DNA from: GWF2-43-63 sp035390965 | GTDB lineage: Bacteria > Bacteroidota > Bacteroidia > Bacteroidales > DTU049 | Length of the DNA stretch: 15,243 nt | Direction of reading: 5' to 3' | NCBI GenBank assembly: GCA_035390965.1 | Contig: DAOPKE010000063.1 | Coordinates: 1 to 15,243 of the forward strand | In this document: in pieces, positions 1 through 5,662 of the stretch | Numbering within the stretch: the first letter of the stretch is position 1 | Layout of the letters: each line of letters opens with the position of its first letter | The notes under the pieces: generated by a model | Told to the model about the DNA's origin: nothing | Database searches by the model: none | What the model saw: the letters and a program-made list of their open reading frames with translations, nothing else | Translations under genes and position numbers: made by a program

Positions 1-2532
1 ATTCAGTTGCCGTTTTGTGAGATAATTCGGCACAGCGTAGCGGTTGTTTTCGACATCGGTGACCCAGATGTATGAAACCGTGTTGTTGATGTTGAGCAGA
101 TTGAAAACCTCAAGACTCAGCCACGCATTGCGGATGAACTTCAGATTGCGCGGAACTTTTGCGGGCTTGTCTGGGTGCTGATATCCGGCCAGTTGTTTTG
201 AAAAACCAATGTCAACGCGCCTGTAGGGCGGCATGCGCAAAGTCTGTTTGTACTTGTCGCTGTTGGGCGGGCCAAACGGAAGTCCGGTGCCGAAAACCAG
301 ACTCAGATGCATTTTGTAGCTGGGGTTGTTCGGCAGATAATCCTGGAAGAAAAGACTGACATTGACGCGCTGATCGGCAGGACGCGGGATAAATCCTGGT
401 TCGATGCGAATGCTGTCAACAGCAACGTTGTTGATAGATGCTGAGTTTATTGTATCGCCATCTGAATTCAGATAAATATTGTAGAAGTCGCCTTCAATGT
501 CTTCGCGGGTTTGCATGATGCTGATGCTCACCCAAGATTCGGCATCGGGAACAAACTGTCCGTTCATTTTCAAATCAATCCCTGTTGCGTAGCCATGCGA
601 GCGGTATTCGGGCAGATAGCGGATTCGGACATTGTCAATGACATAGGGAATCATGTTGCTCAAGGCCTTGTAATACACTTCGCCGACAACTCTAAAAGGC
701 CTGTTCCATAGCGAATCGGTGTGTTCAAACCCGGCAACAAAATGTATGGATTGCTGGGCTTTCACATCGGTATGAAGATTGCCCCGCATATCACGCAGCT
801 CGCGGAAGAAGGGCGGTTGCTGATACATTCCCGTTGCGAAACGGAAAAGGTAATTTCTGTCCCAGTTTGGTTTCATGCTGAAAGCCGCACGTGGACTCAC
901 AATGAGTTGTTGATTCACATCCCAGTAAGAGCTGCGAACGCCACCAATAATATTGTATCTAATACTATCCACATTCCATTCCCAACCATTCTGAATATAA
1001 CCGGAATAGCGCATCGAAGTCAACTGAAGATCGGAAATTAAAAGATCGGATATCGCCAGATTCTGATATGGCTGAATTCCGGTATAGCCCACCGAATCTG
1101 AGACATGAGGCAAAGAATAGCCAGAAGAATCAATGTAGTTCCATTGCCAAATCTCATCAAAAACCCGCTCATGCTGAGTTTTTACGCCCCATTGCAGATA
1201 GTATTTATCTTTTTCCAGCATTCCTTTATGTTCTGCTGAAAACACATTTACATCCAAATAATTTCTGGCATGGTCAATAAATGTGCCTACGCCCATATTC
1301 TCTGCCACTTCGCCAAACTGGTCGCTGCCCATGTCCGATTCCAAAAGCCCGATCCAGTACTGTCCCTGGATGTCGTAAGTTTCATCTTCGAGCGATGAAT
1401 ATCCTGAAACAATGTATTTCAACAACAGATCTTTATTCGGGTAATGTTGAAAACGTGCTCCGCCCAGAAATGTAGTGAAACGATCCGACTCCATTCCGTC
1501 AAAATATATTGTAAGACGATAGGCCTGATTCACGGTACCATAGGTAGTTTCTCGGGTTTCAGGGATCAGATTGTATTTGTTTGAGCTCATGTACCCAAGA
1601 ATACTGAGCTCAGAAGTTTCGGACAATTGCCAGGTAAAATAATTCTGCCAGTCAAGAAATGAGGGTTTATAATCGCCTTTGGTTTCCATGGCATTCAAAA
1701 CATATTGCGTGCTTTTGTAACGGAATCCGGAAAGGAAAGTCATAAGGCCTTTGGGGCCTTTGCCTTCAATATGCACATTGGCGCCAAGCAAGCTCACATG
1801 TGCATCGCCGCGCAGCGAATCGGGGCGTTTGTACTGAACATCGAGTACCGACGACATTTTGTCGCCATATCTGGCTTCAAAGCCGCCGGATGAAAAAGAG
1901 ACCGAATTCACAAGACTTGAATTGAGAAAGCTCAACCCCTCCTGTTGACCGCTACGTACAAGGAATGGCCGGTAAATTTCTATATCATTGGCATAAACGA
2001 TATTCTCATCAAAATTTCCACCACGAACAGAATAAGTTGAAGACAACTCATTTCCAGATGAGACCCCCATACCGATAAGCTTTACCAGCGTTTCAATACC
2101 GCCATAAGTGGGCAGCAAAACCGAAGTCCGCGGATCGAGGCGGATAATACCGCCAGCCATGTCGTAATGAGCGGTAACATCAATCGGATCGAGTAAAGTA
2201 GCTTTATCGGAAAGAACAACATTAAGTTCAAAGCGCTGTCCAGGAGCGAGATTAACAGTATCAAACTCGACAGAATAGCTCAGAATGGAAAAAGCGACTA
2301 TAATATTTTTATTGGCAGGAATAGCAAGTTCATACAAACCGGCCCCATCAGACGAAGTACCGCCAGGCACACCCATAATGGAAATATTGACCAATTCGAG
2401 CGGGCGTCCCCTGTCATCAGAAACTTTTCCAAATACCACTGCATTATTCTGAGCCAGCAAAGGTTCGGGTCTCAAAAATCCCAACACAAAAGCCAGGAAG
2501 CACACAAAAAACAACTTATTTAAGTGGCTCAT
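1..2532 (-). CDS. TonB-dependent outer-membrane receptor (3' end cut by window edge)
   Basis: The frame is open for 844 codons from an ATG at 2532 to base 1, with no stop reached. Translated from the sequence, residues 1-28 are a signal peptide ending LLAQ. Residues about 30-115 form a carboxypeptidase-regulatory-like beta domain (FGKVSDDRGRPLELVNIS). Residues about 125-235 are the plug, with the typical segment SVRGGNFDENIVY near 168-180 followed by IYRPFLVRSGQQEG. The rest is rich in aromatic, strand-like segments as in a 22-stranded barrel. The last visible residues (PNYLTKRQLN) resemble the final barrel strand, so probably only a few residues are missing. The family imports large ligands across the outer membrane using TonB energy; the ligand cannot be read here. 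No SusD-like partner is visible. The start overlaps the upstream gene by 17 bases, implying coupled translation. Confidence 0.93.
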   Translation of the reverse strand, partial: MSHLNKLFFVCFLAFVLGFLRPEPLLAQNNAVVFGKVSDDRGRPLELVNISIMGVPGGTSSDGAGLYELAIPANKNIIVAFSILSYSVEFDTVNLAPGQRFELNVVLSDKATLLDPIDVTAHYDMAGGIIRLDPRTSVLLPTYGGIETLVKLIGMGVSSGNELSSTYSVRGGNFDENIVYANDIEIYRPFLVRSGQQEGLSFLNSSLVNSVSFSSGGFEARYGDKMSSVLDVQYKRPDSLRGDAHVSLLGANVHIEGKGPKGLMTFLSGFRYKSTQYVLNAMETKGDYKPSFLDWQNYFTWQLSETSELSILGYMSSNKYNLIPETRETTYGTVNQAYRLTIYFDGMESDRFTTFLGGARFQHYPNKDLLLKYIVSGYSSLEDETYDIQGQYWIGLLESDMGSDQFGEVAENMGVGTFIDHARNYLDVNVFSAEHKGMLEKDKYYLQWGVKTQHERVFDEIWQWNYIDSSGYSLPHVSDSVGYTGIQPYQNLAISDLLISDLQLTSMRYSGYIQNGWEWNVDSIRYNIIGGVRSSYWDVNQQLIVSPRAAFSMKPNWDRNYLFRFATGMYQQPPFFRELRDMRGNLHTDVKAQQSIHFVAGFEHTDSLWNRPFRVVGEVYYKALSNMIPYVIDNVRIRYLPEYRSHGYATGIDLKMNGQFVPDAESWVSISIMQTREDIEGDFYNIYLNSDGDTINSASINNVAVDSIRIEPGFIPRPADQRVNVSLFFQDYLPNNPSYKMHLSLVFGTGLPFGPPNSDKYKQTLRMPPYRRVDIGFSKQLAGYQHPDKPAKVPRNLKFIRNAWLSLEVFNLLNINNTVSYIWVTDVENNRYAVPNYLTKRQLN

Positions 2533-3187
2533 TGTAATAATATTCTTGGTCTTTGGGATCTTTACGTCTGAAATCGCCATTTTTCCAGGCCTTGATAAAC
2601 TGCGACCAGGCCAGGGGATTTAAAAGATTGTTTGGTGGCAACTGGCCGGCATAATACAATCGGCTGGTGGTTAAATCAATCTGATTTTTAAAATTCATGG
2701 AACCCGAAGAAGGCATTTCCGCAGCTCTTTCCTTAAGTTCGGCGAGGGTCAGGTTTTTCAGAGCACGGTCGTAATCATCTTCAGGTGGGCGCGTTTGCAA
2801 AAACGCCTGCTTAAACTGATCGGGTGTCGGCCATGGATAAATGACGGTTTCTGTCAGCAGCAGCGTGTCGGTCTGCATCATCTGTATAAGCGAATACCGG
2901 CTACCCGACAATGTGTCAGGGATTTTGTAATACGATTTTTTATATCCAATCGAGCTGAATTCAATCAGGTCGCCTTTTTCAGCCACAAAAGAAAAGAATC
3001 CGAAAAAATCGGCCACTGTTCCACGATGGGTATTTTTAATAATAATGTGAGTAAAAGGCAAAGGTTTAAGACTATCTGCCGAAACCACAACGCCAGAAAA
3101 CTGCACAAGATTGCCGGATTCATCATTCTGCGCCATCAAGGCAAAGGATGACACTAAAAAAAACAATAATATCAGAATTCGGCTCAT
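2516..3187 (-). CDS. Secreted carboxypeptidase-like regulatory domain protein
   Basis: This 223-residue protein begins with a signal peptide of about 20 residues ending FALMAQ. Residues about 28-115 are a carboxypeptidase-D-regulatory-like beta-sandwich: FSGVVVSADSLKPLPFTHI, then GTVADFFGFFSFVAEKGDLIEF and SIGYKKSYY. A segment beginning YPWPTPDQFKQAF follows near residue 118, which I recall as characteristic of a Bacteroidota family of secreted proteins. The C-terminal half is polar, ends YYYNEPLK and has no recognised domain. The gene lies directly upstream of, and overlaps by 17 bases, the TonB-dependent receptor gene, so the two are probably made together and may act together at the outer membrane. 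Its biochemical role is unknown. No exact TAnnTTTG box lies upstream; a weak candidate TATTTCG lies about 15-20 bases before the start. Confidence 0.85.
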   Translation of the reverse strand: MSRILILLFFLVSSFALMAQNDESGNLVQFSGVVVSADSLKPLPFTHIIIKNTHRGTVADFFGFFSFVAEKGDLIEFSSIGYKKSYYKIPDTLSGSRYSLIQMMQTDTLLLTETVIYPWPTPDQFKQAFLQTRPPEDDYDRALKNLTLAELKERAAEMPSSGSMNFKNQIDLTTSRLYYAGQLPPNNLLNPLAWSQFIKAWKNGDFRRKDPKDQEYYYNEPLK

Positions 3188-3235
3188 GCAGGGTAATTAA
3201 CGAAATACGGGCCTCTTTAGTATGCAACAATAACC

Positions 3236-3264
3236 AAAACAAAAAAAGCTGCCGTAAGCAGCTT
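3236..3264 (-). terminator. Intrinsic terminator after rpmB
   Basis: Read on the minus strand, AAGCTGC (3264-3258), a five-base loop and GCAGCTT (3252-3246) form a perfect 7-bp stem that runs into a T-rich tract ending near 3236. It lies 23 bases after the rpmB stop codon and before the next minus-strand gene, so it should end the rpmB transcript. Confidence 0.8.
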
Positions 3265-3287
3265 CAAATGTACAAAGTAAAATTCAT

Positions 3288-3524
3288 TTATTTGATATAA
3301 CCGTTTGCAATGAGTTCTTTCATTACAGCAGAAATACCTTTTTTATTAATGGTACGCATAGCAGAGGTAGAAAGCTTCAGCGTTATCCACTGATTCTCTT
3401 CCGGAAGAAAAAACTTCTTTTCCTGGAGATTGGGATAGAATCTACGCTTGGTCTTAATATTAGAGTGAGAAACATGATTTCCCGACATTCTCTTTTTTCC
3501 GGTCAATTGGCATACACGTGACAT
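3288..3524 (-). CDS. rpmB: 50S ribosomal protein L28
   Basis: This 78-residue protein has the L28 signature: MSRVCQLTGKKRMSGNHVSHS, then NIKTKRRFYPNLQ and a C-terminal WITLKLSTSAMRTINKKG. The length is normal for the family. It is a structural protein of the large ribosomal subunit. Cys5 is retained, but the second cysteine of the zinc-binding type is not evident. It is flanked by its own terminator and a putative promoter, so it is probably monocistronic. In many Bacteroidota rpmB is followed by rpmG; here no rpmG follows and the next gene is unrelated. The 71-base spacer to the upstream lipoprotein gene contains overlapping palindromes that could act in the leader. Confidence 0.97.
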   Translation of the reverse strand: MSRVCQLTGKKRMSGNHVSHSNIKTKRRFYPNLQEKKFFLPEENQWITLKLSTSAMRTINKKGISAVMKELIANGYIK

Positions 3525-3540
3525 AACGATACTTTTTTTG

Positions 3541-3562
3541 GGACTGCAAAAGTCCGACTTTT
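3541..3562. repeat. Overlapping small palindromes in the rpmB leader
   Basis: GGACT (3541-3545) and AGTCC (3551-3555) form a 5-bp hairpin with loop GCAAA. The overlapping AAAAGTC (3548-3554), C, GACTTTT (3556-3562) is a perfect 7-base-arm palindrome. The two structures use the same bases and exclude each other. They overlap the putative -7 box of rpmB, so they could be an operator or a leader switch; that role is inference. Confidence 0.4.
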
Positions 3563-3578
3563 TTTTGAAACAACCAAA
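3547..3578 (-). promoter_or_regulatory. Putative rpmB promoter
   Basis: On the minus strand, TTTG (3578-3575) is followed after 20 bases by GACTTTTG (3554-3547). This matches the Bacteroidota -33/-7 pattern TTTG...TAnnTTTG except for the first T. It lies 22 bases before the rpmB ATG. The -7 match is imperfect, so the call is tentative. Confidence 0.4.
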
Positions 3579-3595
3579 TAATTGGGCAAATATTT

Positions 3596-4135
3596 TTAAT
3601 TTACTGAATCTGAGGCCGTTGAATCGGGTTGATTGGTACGGGCCATAAATTCCTGAACCAGCTCTTCGGGCGATTTCCCGATATTTTCAATTGTTACAGC
3701 CACCTGCGCTGCTAATTCATGTTTGGGGAAACGATTGAGAAAAACCTCGTATGTTTTTTTGGCAGCAGCCAGATCCTTCATGTGATTTTCCTGAATAAAC
3801 CCTTTGAAAAACAAGGCATCGGGAAGAAACTGATATTCAGGGTAACGCTCAATCAGCGTGTCCAGCGTATTAACGGCATCTTTGGTCATGTCAATAGCCA
3901 ACGACAATTCTGCCGCCTTATGAAGAAATTTCGGTGCCAAAGAGTCATCGGGATAATCATCGGCAAAAGTCCAGTAATCCTGCCGAAGTGATTCTGCAGT
4001 TGATTTGTCAAGGACATCTTCATACGACTTAGTCACGATGGCTTCTTTTTCGGAGATTTCATCAAGCAATTGCTGACGACCGCCAGAACAAGCTGCTAAT
4101 GCGATAAGCAATAAGAAGAGAAATCTGTTTTTCAT
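3596..4135 (-). CDS. TPR-type outer-membrane lipoprotein
   Basis: This 179-residue protein begins with a lipoprotein signal ending IALAAC (Cys16). The body is all-helical, with repeat-like segments: DYWTFADDYPDDSLAPKFL, then AVNTLDTLIERYPEYQFLPDALF and AKKTYEVFLNRFPKHELA. These are typical of tetratricopeptide repeats related to the YbgF/BamD group. The start ATG overlaps the def stop by one base (TAATG), so it is translated with def. The likely role is scaffolding of an envelope complex, but no partner can be named from the window. It is the last gene of the ruvX-def operon. No strong terminator is seen before rpmB. Confidence 0.85.
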   Translation of the reverse strand: MKNRFLFLLLIALAACSGGRQQLLDEISEKEAIVTKSYEDVLDKSTAESLRQDYWTFADDYPDDSLAPKFLHKAAELSLAIDMTKDAVNTLDTLIERYPEYQFLPDALFFKGFIQENHMKDLAAAKKTYEVFLNRFPKHELAAQVAVTIENIGKSPEELVQEFMARTNQPDSTASDSVN

Positions 4136-4704
4136 TATCGTTTTTTTTGTTTTCCGGGAAAAATCATTTTATAATCAACATCAACCTTTCCATTGGTAAT
4201 ATCGTTGAAACGACCTTTAAGCAACAGTTTTCGCATCGGGGATAAATGATCTGTGAACAAAACACCTTCCAAATGGTCGTATTCATGCTGAATGACACGC
4301 GCCACAATACCAGAATATGTTTTGGTGTGTTCCACCCAATTTTCATCAAGATACTTGATTTTAATCGTTTTTTTTCTTGAAACATCTTCATGAATTCCGG
4401 GAATACTCAAACAACCTTCGTTGTAAAACCAGCTTTCACCGGTTTGTTCAATCATTTCGGCATTAATAAAAAGACCCTTCACACCATCAGCTTCGGGGTA
4501 TCTTTCCTTAAAAGGATTGCAATCTATGACAAAAACCCGGATATTGCGATTTACCTGCGGTGCAGCCAATCCAACACCATCCGAAACATACATGGTTTCA
4601 GTCAAATCATCAATAAATTTTTTAAAATCCGGATAATCCGGAGAAATGTTTTCCGAACGTTTTCTCAAAGTAGGATGTCCATATGCAACAACTGGCAACA
4701 ACAT
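4135..4704 (-). CDS. def: Peptide deformylase
   Basis: This 189-residue enzyme removes the N-terminal formyl group from nascent proteins in the cytoplasm, using a bound divalent metal. All three family motifs are intact: GVGLAAPQ at residues 43-50, EGCLS at 96-100 with metal ligand Cys98, and HEYDH at 140-144 with ligands His140 and His144 and catalytic Glu141. It starts directly with MLLPVVAYGHPTLR, the usual N-terminus. It begins three bases after the ruvX stop and overlaps the TPR lipoprotein gene by one base, so the three genes form one operon. The order ruvX-def-TPR protein is, as I recall it, common in Bacteroidota. Confidence 0.97.
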   Translation of the reverse strand: MLLPVVAYGHPTLRKRSENISPDYPDFKKFIDDLTETMYVSDGVGLAAPQVNRNIRVFVIDCNPFKERYPEADGVKGLFINAEMIEQTGESWFYNEGCLSIPGIHEDVSRKKTIKIKYLDENWVEHTKTYSGIVARVIQHEYDHLEGVLFTDHLSPMRKLLLKGRFNDITNGKVDVDYKMIFPGKQKKR

Positions 4705-4707
4705 GAT

Positions 4708-5124
4708 TTAAAAATTTTTAAAAGTCAGATAATCCTGAAGAATAATGGCCGCACTCACTTTGTCAATATTTCCTTTTTCGCGGCGATCTGATTTTTTTGA
4801 GCCGGCAGCAATCATTGCCTGCAATGCCATTTTGCTGGTAAAACGCTCATCCCACCGGTCAATCTGCATTTCAGGCATGGCCTTTTTAAGCTGATTGATG
4901 AATGGAGTAATCTGCTTTTCGCTCTCTGATGGCTTTCCAGACATATCAGTTGGTTTCCCGAAAACGATGATATCAACCTTGTTTTGAGAACAATACTTCT
5001 GTAAAAACGCCAGCAGCGCAGTACCCGAAACAGTATCAAGCGGCGATGCAATCATTCGTAATTCATCCGTTACAGCTATACCGCAACGTTTCGAACCATA
5101 ATCGATGGCTATTATTCTTCCCAT
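4708..5124 (-). CDS. ruvX: YqgF/RuvX family RNase H-like resolvase homologue
   Basis: This 138-residue protein carries the YqgF core: IAIDYGSKRCGIAVTD at the N-terminus with the first acidic residue, IIVFGKPTDMSGKPS in the middle, RWDERFTSK (the DERLTS motif), and DKVSAAIILQDYL at the C-terminus. Family members are implicated in Holliday-junction resolution and in 16S rRNA 5' processing. I placed the start at the ATG at 5124 (MGRIIAIDYG). The longer frame from TTG at 5136 would begin inside the promoter box TACCTTTG, so it is unlikely. It is the first gene of the ruvX-def-TPR operon. Confidence 0.95.
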   Translation of the reverse strand: MGRIIAIDYGSKRCGIAVTDELRMIASPLDTVSGTALLAFLQKYCSQNKVDIIVFGKPTDMSGKPSESEKQITPFINQLKKAMPEMQIDRWDERFTSKMALQAMIAAGSKKSDRREKGNIDKVSAAIILQDYLTFKNF

Positions 5125-5133
5125 TTGCAGATG

Positions 5134-5141
5134 CAAAGGTA
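5134..5141 (-). promoter_or_regulatory. -7 promoter box of the ruvX-def operon
   Basis: TACCTTTG on the minus strand is an exact match to the Bacteroidota -7 consensus TAnnTTTG. It ends nine bases before the ruvX ATG, so the transcript would have a leader of only a few bases. A convincing -33 element is not seen in the low-complexity sequence upstream, which runs into the assembly gap. Confidence 0.6.
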
Positions 5142-5163
5142 CGAAAATACAAGATAAGAAATA

Positions 5164-5283
5164 CGAAATAAGANNNNNNNNNNNNNNNNNNNNNNNNNNN
5201 NNNNNNNNNNNNNNNNNNNNNNNNNNNNNNNNNNNNNNNNNNNNNNNNNNNNNNNNNNNNNNNNNNNNNNNNNCGAAATAAGA
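5164..5283. other. Scaffold gap (100 N) flanked by the same 10-mer
   Basis: Bases 5174-5273 are N; exactly 100 suggests a placeholder for an unknown length. The ten bases CGAAATAAGA occur immediately on both sides (5164-5173 and 5274-5283), within A-rich low-complexity sequence made of AAGAAATACGAAATA-like units. The assembly probably broke in a tandem repeat, or two overlapping contig ends were not merged. Any reading frame crossing the gap is not real. Confidence 0.9.
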
Positions 5284-5311
5284 GATGCGAAACAGGAAAT
5301 AGGAATTGATT

Positions 5312-5522
5312 GTTGCGCTATACTATATGCTCGCAGCGGCTGGATTACGGCTGCGCTGCGCTTGCCGTGATCCCGTTGAGGGGGGGTCAACCTTTCATAT
5401 ACATTTTCCGCGAGCGGAAAATGTATATTCATTTAAGGGTATGTGTTGCTGCGAGCAAGCTCGCGCAACACATGCCCTTAAATGAAAAAAGCCCTGCTTT
5501 GCAGGGCTTTTATGAAAGGTTG
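5312..5522. repeat. Dense nested inverted-repeat cluster next to tRNA-Ser
   Basis: Almost every base from 5342 to 5522 can pair locally. IR-a is GGATTACGGC (5342-5351) with GCCGTGATCC (5364-5373), one wobble. IR-b is GTTGA (5375-5379) with TCAAC (5387-5391) around seven Gs. IR-c is 15 bp, 5397-5411 with 5414-5428. IR-d is 5428-5449 with 5465-5486 (22 bp, one wobble), continued by GCGAGC AA GCTCGC at the tip. IR-e is 11 bp, 5487-5497 with 5501-5511. An outer pair, CAACCTTTCATA (5388-5399) and TATGAAAGGTTG (5511-5522), encloses IR-c, IR-d and IR-e. Bases 5312-5337 carry a diverged copy of the IR-d tip. No protein gene is supported here. I do not recognise a named element; it could be a MITE- or REP-like repeat or a structured transcript. 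Confidence 0.8.
5485..5511 (-). terminator. Terminator hairpin downstream of tRNA-Ser
   Basis: On the minus strand, AAAAGCCCTGC (5511-5501), loop AAA and GCAGGGCTTTT (5497-5487) form an 11-bp stem. The T-run of six bases (5490-5485) overlaps its 3' side. It lies 12 bases beyond the tRNA 3' end, so it should end the tRNA transcript. It is nearly symmetrical and could also act on the plus strand. Confidence 0.8.
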
Positions 5523-5609
5523 CGGAGAGGGAGGGATTCGAACCCTCGGTACCCTTACGAGTACGTCAGTTTAGCAAACTGGTGGTTTCAGCCACTCACC
5601 CACCTCTCC
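5523..5609 (-). tRNA. tRNA-Ser (anticodon GCU)
   Basis: This 87-nt class II tRNA folds fully: acceptor stem GGAGAGG/CCTCTCC, D arm GGT...ACC, anticodon loop TTGCTAA with GCT at 5575-5573, a long variable arm GTACTC-GTAA-GGGTAC that is diagnostic of serine, T arm GAGGG-TTCGAAT-CCCTC, and discriminator G at 5523. It reads AGC/AGU serine codons. CCA is not encoded; the bases after G73 are CAACC, so CCA must be added enzymatically. The top anticodon-stem pair is C-A, a mismatch. The inverted-repeat cluster begins at the very next base. Confidence 0.95.
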
Positions 5610-5630
5610 GGGTTAATACTGAAAGGAGTG

Positions 5631-5638
5631 CAAAGGTA
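5631..5638 (-). promoter_or_regulatory. -7 promoter box of tRNA-Ser
   Basis: TACCTTTG on the minus strand lies 21 bases upstream of the tRNA 5' end and is identical to the boxes of ruvX and gcvT. The upstream sequence is an A/T run without a clear TTTG -33 element. Confidence 0.6.
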
Positions 5639-5662
5639 TAAAAAAGTTTTTTTAATAAAGGA

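Noticed and set aside
5112..5432. Minus-strand reading frame across the N block, with a short readable C-terminus
   Set aside because: A third of it is unknown sequence, and the rest overlaps the ruvX promoter and the hairpin cluster. No recognisable protein is encoded.
5485..5522. tRNA-Ser as a prophage or island attachment site
   Set aside because: No second copy of the tRNA 3' end and no integrase gene are in the window. The flanking genes on both sides look like core chromosomal genes.
5312..5522. CRISPR-like array
   Set aside because: The repeats are inverted and of unequal length with no regular spacers, and no cas gene is present.
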